This document shows positions 7,819 to 16,306 of a stretch of DNA of 64,000 bases, piece by piece. The notes under the pieces were generated by a model. That model did not search any database and had not been told where the DNA came from. It saw nothing but the letters and a program-made list of their open reading frames with translations. Numbering within the stretch: the first letter of the stretch is position 1; each line of letters starts with the position of its first letter. The stretch comes from Anaerostipes sp. MSJ-23 (lineage in GTDB: Bacteria; Bacillota; Clostridia; Lachnospirales; Lachnospiraceae): NCBI RefSeq assembly GCF_018918155.1, contig NZ_JAHLPY010000011.1, positions 1-64,000 on the forward strand, in the 5' to 3' direction. The translations under genes and the position numbers were made by a program.

Positions 7819-8603
7819 AAGTTTTTTGGAAATATCTGGTTTTTGGAATGGTTATTCTAGGATTTGGCGTTTTTTTTCGGGCAAATCGTATTCAGGAGAA
7901 TTCTGTGAAATTTTTGAAGAACAATGTATATGTCTGGAGTGAAAGTGATGCAAGAAAGCTTCCGATTTACTGTGTGGATACAAAGAAAAAAGTATTAAGT
8001 CTTACCTTTGATGTTGCCTGGGGAAACGAAGATATGAAAGAAATCCTTGAAATCTTGAAAAAGGAGGATGTGGTAGCCACCTTTTTCTTTTGTGGAGATT
8101 GGATTCGTCGATTTCCAGAAGATGTAAAACGTGTTTCAAAAGCAGGACATGATATTGGAAATCATGGAGATCGTCATAAATATATGACAAAGCTTTCTGA
8201 TCAGGAGCAGCAGGAAGAAATCAGAGGAGCAGATGATAAAGTAAAAGGACTTCTTGGGATGTCAATGGATTTATTTCGGCCTCCATATGGAGATTATGAC
8301 AGCCGTGTGATAAAAAATGCAGAAAAAATGGGGTACTATAGTATTCAGTGGTCAATTGATAGTCTTGATTGGCAAGAACCACAACCAGAAGACTTGATCA
8401 AAAAAGTATGTGAACATAAAAAGTTGGCGCCTGGTGGAATCATTTTGATGCATACTGGAACAAAGTGTACAAAAAAAGCATTGCCACAGATCATCCGTAA
8501 ATTAAAGAAACAAGGATATACGTTTGTGCCAATTTCCAAGTTGATTTATCGAAAACATTATCGAATCAATCCGGAAGGAAAGCAGATGTTATTTTATCAA
8601 TGA
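7815..8603 (+). CDS. Polysaccharide deacetylase, PdaB-like
   Basis: A 262-aa membrane-anchored NodB-domain protein. Residues 7-22 are an N-terminal membrane helix. The five NodB motifs are visible: TFDVAWGNED, GNHGDRHKYM, RPPYGDYDSRV, IDSLDWQ and ILMHTGTKCT. The TFDVAWGNE form of motif 1 is like the sporulation protein PdaB rather than classical TFDDGP chitooligosaccharide deacetylases. It probably acts on cell-wall glycan, possibly in spore maturation. A strong terminator follows. Confidence 0.85.
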   Translation: MKVFWKYLVFGMVILGFGVFFRANRIQENSVKFLKNNVYVWSESDARKLPIYCVDTKKKVLSLTFDVAWGNEDMKEILEILKKEDVVATFFFCGDWIRRFPEDVKRVSKAGHDIGNHGDRHKYMTKLSDQEQQEEIRGADDKVKGLLGMSMDLFRPPYGDYDSRVIKNAEKMGYYSIQWSIDSLDWQEPQPEDLIKKVCEHKKLAPGGIILMHTGTKCTKKALPQIIRKLKKQGYTFVPISKLIYRKHYRINPEGKQMLFYQ

Positions 8604-8605
8604 AG

Positions 8606-8658
8606 AAACTGCAGGATTCTTGTCAAATTATTAACAAGAGTCTTGCAGTTCTTTTTTT
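8606..8658 (+). terminator. Intrinsic terminator after the deacetylase
   Basis: AACTGCAGGATTCTTGT (8607-8623) pairs with ACAAGAGTCTTGCAGTT (8634-8650) through a long stem with two G-U pairs, followed by a run of T. It ends the deacetylase unit and its right arm overlaps the -35 of the cobalamin operon. Confidence 0.85.
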
Positions 8659-8671
8659 CCTATGCTATACT
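8643..8671 (+). promoter_or_regulatory. Promoter of the cobalamin operon
   Basis: TTGCAG (8643-8648), a 17-bp spacer and TATACT (8666-8671) form a sigma-A promoter whose transcript would start near 8678, just before the riboswitch. The -35 lies inside the right arm of the preceding terminator. Confidence 0.65.
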
Positions 8672-8695
8672 GAGAAAGTTGCGAAAAATTGAACA

Positions 8696-8866
8696 TAAGA
8701 AGGTGCCTGACAGAAATAGGTCAGGATAATAGGGAATCAGGTGAGAATCCTGGACAATCCCGTTGCTGTGTAAGCGGAGTGTTTTTTGTGCCTTTGGGTA
8801 GTCACTGTTGAAAAATGGGAAGACAGAGAAACATGTGGATGCGAAGTCAGAAGACCTGCCTTTTTA
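8696..8866 (+). promoter_or_regulatory. Cobalamin (AdoCbl) riboswitch aptamer
   Basis: The leader contains the conserved cobalamin-riboswitch blocks in order: AAGGTGCCTG near 8700, GGGAATCAGGTGAGAATCC, CAATCCCGTTGCTGTGTAAGCGG, a GTCACTG block near 8800, and the closing B12 box AAGTCAGAAGACCTGCC (8844-8860). It lies between a promoter and a terminator and directly upstream of the cobalt transporter and corrin genes, so adenosylcobalamin binding should switch off the cluster. Confidence 0.95.
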
Positions 8867-8903
8867 TGCGTAACTTTTAGTTCTGCGGTCGACGGACACT
8901 AAG

Positions 8904-8996
8904 AGACAGATCCTTTGAAAAAGTAATAAAATATTCGAAGGATTCTTTCTGATACCCGTTTGTAACCGAAGATATGGTTCAAATGGGATTTTTTCA
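8904..8996 (+). terminator. Riboswitch expression platform with intrinsic terminator
   Basis: CCCGTTTGTAACC (8955-8967) pairs with GGTT-CAAATGGG (8976-8987), followed by TTTTTT. An alternative stem, GATCCTTTGAA with TTCGAAGGATT (about 8910-8945), lies between aptamer and terminator. The arrangement fits premature termination when ligand is bound. Confidence 0.8.
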
Positions 8997-9011
8997 TTTT
9001 AGGAGAAAAAA

Positions 9012-9773
9012 ATGCAAATTGATTATTATGCTTATCAATCAAAAATGAATACATGGAATAGAGAATGGAAAGTCATTGTCTGTGTGGTTACGCTATGTTT
9101 TATCATAGGATTGAATCGTTTGCCAATTTCCTTGGTGTCACTTGTGGTTATGAGTAGTTTGACACTTTTTTGTGGAAAGACGCCATGGAAGATTTATCGA
9201 CGTTATATGATGGTACCGTTCGTTTTTTTGGTGATTAGTGCTCTTGCGATTGCATGTGAGGTTTCTTTTCACGCACTTGGTACATGGAATCTATCGTTTC
9301 ACTTTTTTTATTTATGTTTTACAAAAACAAGTGTAGATCGTGCCATTGGAGTGTTTTTTAAGGGACTTGCCGGAATGAGTACACTATATATGCTTTCTTT
9401 TTCAACGCCAGTACATGAGATCATTGTAGTGCTTAAAAAAGTACACCTGCCTGTAATGCTTGCAGATTTGATGAATTTAATTTATCGATATATTTTCCTT
9501 CTGTTTGATGTAGCGGCACAGATGCAGACGGCAGCGAAAGCCAGACTTGGATATCGAAATTTTCGAATTTCCATGAAAAGTTTTGCTATGATGGGTGGAA
9601 ATTTATTTTTCCTATCGATGAAAAAAGCGAATGCATATGCAGATGCTATGGAGGCAAGAGGATATCATGGAGAATTATTATTTTTAACAGAAGAACATCC
9701 GGTTTTATGGTGGCAGGTTGTTGGAAGTTTAGTTTTTTTTGTAGTGTTAGTGATTATTTTTAAACAATGTTAG
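9012..9773 (+). CDS. cbiQ: Cobalt ECF transporter transmembrane protein CbiQ
   Basis: A 253-aa integral membrane scaffold (EcfT) of the cobalt energy-coupling-factor transporter. It shows four or more hydrophobic helices and the coupling-helix motif AMEARGYHGE near residue 215, which contacts the ATPase; an earlier AKARLGYR motif is the second coupling element. It works with CbiO, CbiM and CbiN from the next three genes. The order Q-O-M-N differs from the classical M-N-Q-O. AGGAG lies eight bases upstream. Being first after the riboswitch, it should be the most directly B12-repressed gene. Confidence 0.92.
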   Translation: MQIDYYAYQSKMNTWNREWKVIVCVVTLCFIIGLNRLPISLVSLVVMSSLTLFCGKTPWKIYRRYMMVPFVFLVISALAIACEVSFHALGTWNLSFHFFYLCFTKTSVDRAIGVFFKGLAGMSTLYMLSFSTPVHEIIVVLKKVHLPVMLADLMNLIYRYIFLLFDVAAQMQTAAKARLGYRNFRISMKSFAMMGGNLFFLSMKKANAYADAMEARGYHGELLFLTEEHPVLWWQVVGSLVFFVVLVIIFKQC

Positions 9774-9782
9774 GATGAAAAT

Positions 9783-10619
9783 ATGGAAAAAACGATAATA
9801 GAGACAAAAGATCTGTCTTTTTCTTATGAGGAAAAGCAGGTATTAAAGAAAATAAATGTTAGCATTCGAAAAGGTGAAAAGATTGCGGTTATGGGCTGTA
9901 ATGGAGCTGGAAAATCAACATTTTTTTTGAATTTAAATGGAGTTTTGCAGCCGGATGATGGAACTATTTTTTTTCACGGAGAAAAGATGGGAAAAAAGAA
10001 TTTTTTAAAGCTTCATGAAAAAGTAGGGTTTGTATTTCAGGATGCGGATAGCCAGATGATTGCATCAAATGTAAAGGCAGAAATTTCTTTTGGACCAATG
10101 AATTTGGGCCTTTCCAGGCAAGAGGTGGAAAAAAGAGTAGAGGATGCCGTTGCCTATATGGAGCTTGGGGATTTTATAAATCGTGCACCGCACTATTTAA
10201 GCGGTGGTGAGAAAAAAAGAGTGAGTATTGCGGATATTCTTGCTATGCAACCGGAAGTTTTGATTTTTGACGAACCAATGGCAGCATTAGATCCGGTGAA
10301 TGCACAAAATGTAGAAGAGGTTTTAAATCGAATTCATGAGGATGGAAAGACATTGATCATTGCAACACATGATGTAGAATTTGCCTATCGTTTTTCAACA
10401 AGAATTCTTGTGTTTTGTGATGGAGATATTATCGCAGATGGAACACCAGATGAAATTTTTCATAGAGAAGATGTCTTAGAGCGTGCGCATTTAAAGCAAC
10501 CTTCCATTATGACAATATGGGAGGCTTTGGTGGATCAAAAGATTGTTCCAGAAGAAATTAATCCACCCAAAACAGCAAAAGAAGCAGCAAAAAAAATCCA
10601 AGAGGATTTTTATATATAA
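9783..10619 (+). CDS. cbiO: Cobalt ECF transporter ATPase CbiO
   Basis: A 278-aa ABC ATPase powering cobalt uptake. Walker A is MGCNGAGKST near residue 40, the Q-loop is VFQDADSQM, the signature is LSGGEKKRVSIA, Walker B is LIFDEPMAALDP, and the switch His is IATHDVEF. ECF ATPases typically carry this QDxDxQ Q-loop. It lies 9 bp after cbiQ. The Walker A Gly-Cys variant (MGCNGAGKS) is slightly unusual but functional in form. Confidence 0.93.
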   Translation: MEKTIIETKDLSFSYEEKQVLKKINVSIRKGEKIAVMGCNGAGKSTFFLNLNGVLQPDDGTIFFHGEKMGKKNFLKLHEKVGFVFQDADSQMIASNVKAEISFGPMNLGLSRQEVEKRVEDAVAYMELGDFINRAPHYLSGGEKKRVSIADILAMQPEVLIFDEPMAALDPVNAQNVEEVLNRIHEDGKTLIIATHDVEFAYRFSTRILVFCDGDIIADGTPDEIFHREDVLERAHLKQPSIMTIWEALVDQKIVPEEINPPKTAKEAAKKIQEDFYI

Positions 10620-10664
10620 ATAGAAGAAACTAACTCATTGTGTCAAAAAGGGAGGATTTTAACA

Positions 10665-11411
10665 ATGACAAAGAAACAAAAGAAAATTTTTCAGTGGAGT
10701 GTGGCATTTGCGATTGCTTTTGCAGTCTGTCCAAATGTTCATGCAATGCATATTATGGAAGGATATTTACCACCTTCTTACTGTATTCTCTGGGGTGTAA
10801 TTTGTATTCCGTTTCTTGTAAAGGGATTTTTTGGAATGCAAAAAATGACAAAAAATAACAGAAAATCAATGACAATGCTTGCTATGGCGGGAGCATTTAT
10901 TTTTGTTCTATCTGCATTGAAAATTCCATCTGTAACCGGAAGTTGTTCTCATATGACTGGAACCGGACTTGGAGCTATTTTATTTGGACCAGGAATTGTT
11001 AGTATTCTTGGAATCATCGTATTATTATTCCAGGCAATTTTACTTGCTCATGGTGGATTAACAACTCTTGGAGCGAATACATTTTCTATGGCAATTGCAG
11101 GACCTTTAGTATCTTATGGTATTTATCATGGATTAAAGAAGTGTAATGTAAATCGTAAAGTAAGTATTTTCCTTGCAGCTGCAATTGGAGATTTATTTAC
11201 TTATTGTGTAACAAGTATTCAGCTTGCACTTGCATATCCAAGTGCACATGGTGGAGTTGCAAAATCAGCAGTTCAGTTTCTAGGAGTCTTTGCTCCAACA
11301 CAGCTTCCATTGGCCATTCTTGAAGGAATTTTAACAGTTATGATCATGATTGCTTTGGAAACTTATGCAAAACCAGAACTTGGAGCAATCGGATTTAAAG
11401 AAGCAGAATAA
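10665..11411 (+). CDS. cbiM: Cobalt ECF transporter substrate-binding component CbiM
   Basis: A 248-aa integral membrane S-component. After a cleavable N-terminal segment comes MHIMEGYLPP, whose newly exposed Met-His N-terminus forms the metal site in this family. About six further hydrophobic helices follow with conserved SVTGSCSHMTGTGLGAILFGP. The ATG at 10665 is chosen because GGGAGG lies just upstream; an in-frame start at 10638 would lack one. It binds Co2+ for the CbiQ-CbiO motor. Confidence 0.93.
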   Translation: MTKKQKKIFQWSVAFAIAFAVCPNVHAMHIMEGYLPPSYCILWGVICIPFLVKGFFGMQKMTKNNRKSMTMLAMAGAFIFVLSALKIPSVTGSCSHMTGTGLGAILFGPGIVSILGIIVLLFQAILLAHGGLTTLGANTFSMAIAGPLVSYGIYHGLKKCNVNRKVSIFLAAAIGDLFTYCVTSIQLALAYPSAHGGVAKSAVQFLGVFAPTQLPLAILEGILTVMIMIALETYAKPELGAIGFKEAE

Positions 11412-11423
11412 GGAGGAAATACA

Positions 11424-11747
11424 ATGAAGAAGAAAAATGTAAAGACAATGATTTTGCTTTTGATTGCAGCAGCAGCTATTATTATTATTCCTCTGTTTGC
11501 ACTTCAGGGTGCAGAATTTGGAGGATCTGATGATGCGGGAAGTCAGAAAATTGAAGAAATTCAGGGAAAAGGATATAAACCATGGTTTACACCAGTTTTT
11601 GAAAAAGCATTACATGGAGAAATTCCAGGGGAAGTGGAAAGTCTTCTGTTTTGTGTTCAAACTGGAATCGGGGTTGGGATTCTTGCATTCCAGCTTGGAA
11701 AGATGGTAGAAAGGAAAAAATATGAAGACAGGGACGATCGTCGTTAG
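11424..11747 (+). CDS. cbiN: Cobalt transport protein CbiN
   Basis: A 107-aa small auxiliary protein with two membrane helices (about residues 8-28 and 72-90) flanking an extracytoplasmic loop containing EFGGSDDAGSQKIEEI and YKPWFTPVFE, the hallmark of CbiN. It is needed for metal loading of CbiM. Its last 26 bases overlap cbiK, so translation of the two is probably coupled. Confidence 0.9.
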   Translation: MKKKNVKTMILLLIAAAAIIIIPLFALQGAEFGGSDDAGSQKIEEIQGKGYKPWFTPVFEKALHGEIPGEVESLLFCVQTGIGVGILAFQLGKMVERKKYEDRDDRR

Positions 11748-12504
11748 CTTTGGAACAAGCCATGCAGATGCGAGACAAAACAGCCTTCGTGCAATTTATC
11801 AGGATATTGTACAGGAAAAAAAAGAAGATTTTATCGATGAAGCCTATACAAGTGGCATGATTCTTGATAAACTCTCTAAGGAAGGAATAGAAATTGATAC
11901 GGTTGATCAAGCACTTCAAAAAGCAGTGGAAAAAGAAGTCACAGATCTTTTTGTTGTTGTCACTCATATGATTCCTGGAATTGAGTATCAGAAAATTCTT
12001 GGAATCATCGATCATTATAAGGATCAATTTAAAAATATTAAAGTTACAACACCGGTTCTTGATAAAGAAGAAGACTGTCAGTCACTGGTTCCTGTCTTAA
12101 AAGAAATGTTTTCTTTTGAAGACTCCTATGAATATATTCTAATGGGGCATGGAAGTGAAGATGCGGCCAATATTCGTTATGCACAGATGAATGAAGCATT
12201 AAAAAAAGCGGGCCTTTTTTATGTAAGGATTGCTTCAGTGGAAGCAAAACCGGATCTTTCTGATGCTATGCAGCATTTAGAAGCAATGGAACAGAAAAAA
12301 AAGGTGATATTATATCCGTTTATGGTTGTTGCAGGGGATCACGCAAAAAATGATATGGCAGGAGATGAAGAAGAGTCCTATGCGACAATGTTAAAAAAAG
12401 CCGGATATGAAGTGGAAATTCATATCAAGGGACTTGGAGAGTATCCACAGTTTCGTAAGATTTATCTTGAAAAATACCGGAAAATTTGTGACCTTTCAAA
12501 ATAG
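11722..12504 (+). CDS. cbiK: Anaerobic sirohydrochlorin cobaltochelatase CbiK
   Basis: A 260-aa class II chelatase that inserts Co2+ into sirohydrochlorin, starting the cobalt-early corrin route. Diagnostic stretches are IVVSFGTSHADARQNSL at the start, the metal-site His in VVVTHMIPG, YILMGHGSEDAANIRYAQM, and PFMVVAGDHAKNDMAGDEEESY with the second His. Length and motifs match CbiK rather than the smaller CbiX. It overlaps cbiN and precedes cbiL. Confidence 0.92.
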   Translation: MKTGTIVVSFGTSHADARQNSLRAIYQDIVQEKKEDFIDEAYTSGMILDKLSKEGIEIDTVDQALQKAVEKEVTDLFVVVTHMIPGIEYQKILGIIDHYKDQFKNIKVTTPVLDKEEDCQSLVPVLKEMFSFEDSYEYILMGHGSEDAANIRYAQMNEALKKAGLFYVRIASVEAKPDLSDAMQHLEAMEQKKKVILYPFMVVAGDHAKNDMAGDEEESYATMLKKAGYEVEIHIKGLGEYPQFRKIYLEKYRKICDLSK

Positions 12505-12522
12505 ATAGACAGGGGAAGCAAT

Positions 12523-13221
12523 ATGGCAGGAAAATTATATGGTGTCGGCGTTGGACCGGGAGATCCACAACTTTTGACGCTGAAGGCGGTAAAAATCATA
12601 GAATCATGTGAAATCATCGGAATTCCATCAAGGAAAAAGGAAACTTGTACGGCCTATCAGATTGCAAAGGGTGCCGTTCCTTTGATTGAGGAAAAAGAAA
12701 TTGTTTGTATTCCGGTTCCGATGACGACAGATGAGAAAAAACTTGAGAGTGCGTATCAAAAAGGAAGTGCCCTCTTAGAGTCTTTTATGGATAAAGGAAA
12801 AAATATTGCCTTTTTAAATCTTGGAGATCCAACGGTTTATGGTAGCTATATGACGATTCACGCTCATGTGCGAAAGGATGGATATGAAGCAGAAATTGTG
12901 AATGGTGTTCCATCTTTTTGTGCGGTGGCAGCGACGTTGGAACTTTCTCTTGGAACAAGAAATGAAAATATCCATATTCTTCCAGGATGTTATGATGAGA
13001 AAGAGATCACGAAAGAAGATGGAACAAAAGTGTTAATGAAGTCTGCCGGAAAGATTGGCGAAGTAAAGAAAAAATTACTGGAACTTGAGTCATCTGGGCA
13101 GGCAAAAGCATATGCTGTTGTGAATTGTGGGATGAAAGATCAAAAAGTTTGTGAAGATATTCAGAAACTGGATGAATCTGCGGGATATTTTACAACGGTT
13201 ATTTTAAAAGATCAGAAATAA
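12523..13221 (+). CDS. cbiL: Cobalt-precorrin-2 C(20)-methyltransferase
   Basis: A 232-aa SAM-dependent methyltransferase adding the C-20 methyl to cobalt-factor II. It has the tetrapyrrole-methylase fold motifs YGVGVGPGDPQLLTLKAV at the N-terminus, FLNLGDPTVYGSYM and VNGVPSFCAVAATL. IGIPSRKKETCTAYQIA is CbiL/CobI-like. A clear intrinsic terminator directly follows the stop codon, so it may be the last gene of a highly expressed proximal segment. Confidence 0.92.
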   Translation: MAGKLYGVGVGPGDPQLLTLKAVKIIESCEIIGIPSRKKETCTAYQIAKGAVPLIEEKEIVCIPVPMTTDEKKLESAYQKGSALLESFMDKGKNIAFLNLGDPTVYGSYMTIHAHVRKDGYEAEIVNGVPSFCAVAATLELSLGTRNENIHILPGCYDEKEITKEDGTKVLMKSAGKIGEVKKKLLELESSGQAKAYAVVNCGMKDQKVCEDIQKLDESAGYFTTVILKDQK

Positions 13222-13227
13222 AGTAAT

Positions 13228-13250
13228 AGGCAGACATCGTCTGCCTTTTT
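13228..13250 (+). terminator. Internal terminator between cbiL and cbiD
   Basis: AGGCAGAC (13228-13235) pairs perfectly with GTCTGCCT (13239-13246) around a 3-base loop, followed by TTTTT. It would stop or attenuate transcription within the cobalamin cluster. I see no convincing promoter between it and cbiD. Confidence 0.8.
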
Positions 13251-13290
13251 GCTGTGTAAGAAGAATTTTTGACGGATTAAGGATAGAAGT

Positions 13291-14469
13291 ATGGAATCAT
13301 ATGTAAGAAAAAATCAAAAAAAGTTAAGATGTGGTTTTACGACAGGGACATGTGCAACAGCTGCAGCGAGTGCAGCTGCTACAAGGCTTCTTTTTGGAAT
13401 TGTAAAAAAAGAAGTTCGTGTGCATACTCCTAAGCAGGTTATACTATCCATACCGGTTTATGAAGAAAAAACGGAAATAAATGCTGCACAATTTTTTGTA
13501 GAAAAAGATAGTGGAGATGATCCGGATGTGACAAATCATACAAAAATCCATGTTTGCGTACGTAAGGTTTTTGAAAAATATAAATCGAACTATGTTTTTT
13601 ATGATTCTGTTTATCCATTGTTATCATTGGATGGTGGAATTGGTGTTGGTCGGGTTACAAGAGAAGGATTGGAACAAAATATTGGATACGCAGCGATTAA
13701 TAAAGTTCCAAGGAGTATGATTTTTCAAGCGGTGGAAGAAGTAAGAAAAATGGCATCCTATGAGGGAAGGCTGCATATAACGGTGATCGTTCCAGAAGGG
13801 GAGCGCTTAGCAAAAAAAACATTTAATCCGAAACTTGGAATTGAAGGGGGAATTTCAATTCTTGGAACCAGTGGGATTATTGAGCCAATGAGTGAAAAAG
13901 CGATTGTGGATACGATCGAAACGCAAATACGGCAGTTAAGTCGTCAAGGAGAAAAAAGTCTTCTTGTCACACCTGGAAATTATGGGCAAAGTTATGCAGC
14001 AAAATATTGTGGGTTAAATTTGGAAGATAGTGTGAAGTGCAGCAATTATATTGGAGAGACTATTGATCTTGCAGTTTCTTATGGGATGAAGCGTTTCCTC
14101 TTAGTTGGAAATATTGGAAAACTCTGCAAGCTTGCAGCAGGAATTATGAATACACATTCTAAAGTAGCAGATGGAAGAAAAGAAATTTTTATTACACATA
14201 CCATTTTTTCAGGAGGGACACGATGGATGGCAGAGGAGCTTGCAGATTGTATTACGACAGAAAAGATGCTGGAAAAATTGGAAGTATGGGGACTTAGGGA
14301 AGACGTGATGAAAAGTATTTGCCAAGAAATTACGAAAGTATTAAAACATCGTATGGGGGAAGATATGGAATTTGGGGTCCTTTTATTTTCGGAAAATTTT
14401 GGATTCCTTGGAGAAGTAGGAGATGGAAAAAAATTAATAAGTCAAATCAGGGAGGAACAAAAAAGATGA
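13291..14469 (+). CDS. cbiD: Cobalt-precorrin-5B C(1)-methyltransferase CbiD
   Basis: A 392-aa enzyme of ring contraction in the anaerobic pathway, methylating C-1. It starts with the family signature LRCGFTTGTCATAAASAA and includes SLDGGIGVGRVTREGL, EGGISILGTSGIIEPMSE and LVTPGNYGQSYA. CbiD is found only in the anaerobic route. The stop overlaps the cbiF start codon (ATGA). It is the first gene after the internal terminator; AAGG (13279-13282) is its ribosome site. Confidence 0.93.
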   Translation: MESYVRKNQKKLRCGFTTGTCATAAASAAATRLLFGIVKKEVRVHTPKQVILSIPVYEEKTEINAAQFFVEKDSGDDPDVTNHTKIHVCVRKVFEKYKSNYVFYDSVYPLLSLDGGIGVGRVTREGLEQNIGYAAINKVPRSMIFQAVEEVRKMASYEGRLHITVIVPEGERLAKKTFNPKLGIEGGISILGTSGIIEPMSEKAIVDTIETQIRQLSRQGEKSLLVTPGNYGQSYAAKYCGLNLEDSVKCSNYIGETIDLAVSYGMKRFLLVGNIGKLCKLAAGIMNTHSKVADGRKEIFITHTIFSGGTRWMAEELADCITTEKMLEKLEVWGLREDVMKSICQEITKVLKHRMGEDMEFGVLLFSENFGFLGEVGDGKKLISQIREEQKR

Positions 14470-15224
14470 TTCATTTTGTAGGAGCAGGACCAGGAGCAAA
14501 AGATTTAATCACATTACGTGGATATCGGCTTTTAACTCAAGCAGATGTTGTGATCTATGCGGGATCATTGGTAAATCCTGACCTTCTTCAGGACACAAAA
14601 GAAGGGTGTGAAATTTATAATAGTGCTTATATGACATTGGATGAAGTCCTTGGAGTTATGGAAGTGTCAGAAGAGGAAAACCAATCTGTGGTTCGGCTTC
14701 ATACGGGCGACCCATCTCTTTATGGTGCAATTCGAGAACAGATGGATGCATTGAGAGAGAAAAAAATTCCATTTGATATTTGTCCAGGAGTGAGTTCATT
14801 TTCTGGTGCAGCAGCGGCACTCGAAATTGAATATACATTACCAGAGGTTTCTCAAAGCTTGATTATTACAAGAGCACAGGGAAGGACGCCGGTTCCTCAA
14901 AGGGAATCTTTGACTTCCTTTGCGGTTCATCAGTCTACGATGGTTTTGTTTTTGTCTTCTTCATTAGCGCATAAAGTGAGAGAGGACTTAATCCGTGGAG
15001 GTTATGATAAGCAGACGCCGGCCGCAATTGTGTACAAAGCAACATGGCCAGAAGAAAGAAAAATTGTAACTACTTTAGATCGTCTTCCGTTTGTGATGGA
15101 GGAAGAAGAAATTACAAAAACGGCTTTGATTATCATTGGAAATATCCTTGGGGATTTTTATGAAAAATCAAAATTATATGATCCATCATTTACAACAGAA
15201 TACCGGAAAGGAATTCAAAAATGA
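14466..15224 (+). CDS. cbiF: Cobalt-precorrin-4 C(11)-methyltransferase
   Basis: A 252-aa tetrapyrrole methylase. The start at 14466 gives the canonical IHFVGAGPGAKDLITLRGYRLL and follows GGGAGG; a longer in-frame extension to 14319 overlaps cbiD and has no family match. Other motifs are RLHTGDPSLYGAIREQ, CPGVSSFSGAAAAL and RAQGRTPVPQRE. It overlaps cbiD by 4 bp and cbiG by 4 bp, indicating coupled translation. Confidence 0.94.
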   Translation: MIHFVGAGPGAKDLITLRGYRLLTQADVVIYAGSLVNPDLLQDTKEGCEIYNSAYMTLDEVLGVMEVSEEENQSVVRLHTGDPSLYGAIREQMDALREKKIPFDICPGVSSFSGAAAALEIEYTLPEVSQSLIITRAQGRTPVPQRESLTSFAVHQSTMVLFLSSSLAHKVREDLIRGGYDKQTPAAIVYKATWPEERKIVTTLDRLPFVMEEEEITKTALIIIGNILGDFYEKSKLYDPSFTTEYRKGIQK

Positions 15225-16306
15225 AAATATGGATGGCAGCCTGTAGTAAAAAGGGCTATGAACAGATGATAAAAGTGAAAAATTTATGGATGAGGCAGGA
15301 TCCAATGACACAATTTTGGACAGTTGTAAAGTGTAAATCTATGCCGAAACAATCGATTCCAGAAAGTCTTTCAAAAAATGTAAAAGAAGCTTTTTTCTGG
15401 GCAGATGCCATGATTTTTTTCTGTGCCACTGGAATTGCTGTTCGAATGGTTGCACCATGGATTTTACATAAATCGAAAGATCCGGCAGTTCTTACAATGG
15501 ATGAGACAGGAACTTTTATTATTCCTTTATTATCCGGGCATGCAGGTGGGGCTAATGAACTTGCAAAGAGGATCGGTAAGATGACAGGAAGTCTTGCAGT
15601 AATCACGACGGCAACGGATCGAGAGCATTTATTTTCGGTGGATGACTTTGCAAGAAAAAACCATTTAGTTTTATCTGACTGGAACAAAGCAAAAAAGATG
15701 TCAGCGGGTCTTTTAGATGGAAAAGAGGTAAAGATCTTCTCTAATTTTTATATTGAAGGAGAAGTCCCGCGTCAGATAGAAGTTTGTACTATAAAATCAG
15801 AAAAAGAAAAGCAAAGTTTTCTAAAAGAGGATGTTTTTATGATTGTGTGGATTTCTTTGGATCCACCATCAAAAGATTTTTTGAAAGAATATGGGGAAGA
15901 AAATATATTATGGCTTGTTCCAGCGGCTGTAATTGCTGGTGTCGGATGCAGAAAAGGAATCTCTTATGAAAAAATCGATTGCGCCATTTATGAGACGTTT
16001 AAAGAGGAAGGAATTTGTATAAAGGCATTGGATTTGATAGCGACGATTGATTTAAAGAAAGAAGAGCCAGGGCTTGTATCTTGGTGTCAAAAATATAGGA
16101 AGAAGCTTTGTTGTTTTTCTTCAGAACAATTACAAAAAGTCCCAGGGCATTTTCATTCATCGGCTTTTGTTAAAAAAGTTACTGGAACGGACAATGTATG
16201 TGAGAGGAGTGCAGTAGCCTGTGGGGGAGAATTGATTTGCGGAAAGAAGAAAAAGGATGGTGTAACGGTAGCACTGGCAAAGAAGAAAGTGAGGATAAAA
16301 TTTTGA
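15221..16306 (+). CDS. cbiG: Cobalt-precorrin-5A hydrolase CbiG
   Basis: A 361-aa protein that opens the delta-lactone of cobalt-precorrin-5A and releases acetaldehyde. N-terminal domain motifs are FFCATGIAVRMVAPW, TGTFIIPLLSGHAGGANELA and TTATDREHLFSVDDFA; the C-terminal CbiG domain begins near residue 240 with IAGVGCRKGISYEKI and ends with FFSSEQL-type and CERSAVACGGELI segments. It overlaps cbiF at the start and shares bases with the cbiH TTG start at its end. Confidence 0.92.
   Translation: MKIWMAACSKKGYEQMIKVKNLWMRQDPMTQFWTVVKCKSMPKQSIPESLSKNVKEAFFWADAMIFFCATGIAVRMVAPWILHKSKDPAVLTMDETGTFIIPLLSGHAGGANELAKRIGKMTGSLAVITTATDREHLFSVDDFARKNHLVLSDWNKAKKMSAGLLDGKEVKIFSNFYIEGEVPRQIEVCTIKSEKEKQSFLKEDVFMIVWISLDPPSKDFLKEYGEENILWLVPAAVIAGVGCRKGISYEKIDCAIYETFKEEGICIKALDLIATIDLKKEEPGLVSWCQKYRKKLCCFSSEQLQKVPGHFHSSAFVKKVTGTDNVCERSAVACGGELICGKKKKDGVTVALAKKKVRIKF

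Noticed and set aside
14319-14465. N-terminal extension of cbiF
   Set aside because: It lies inside cbiD in another frame, encodes no family sequence, and GGGAGG fits the internal ATG at 14466.
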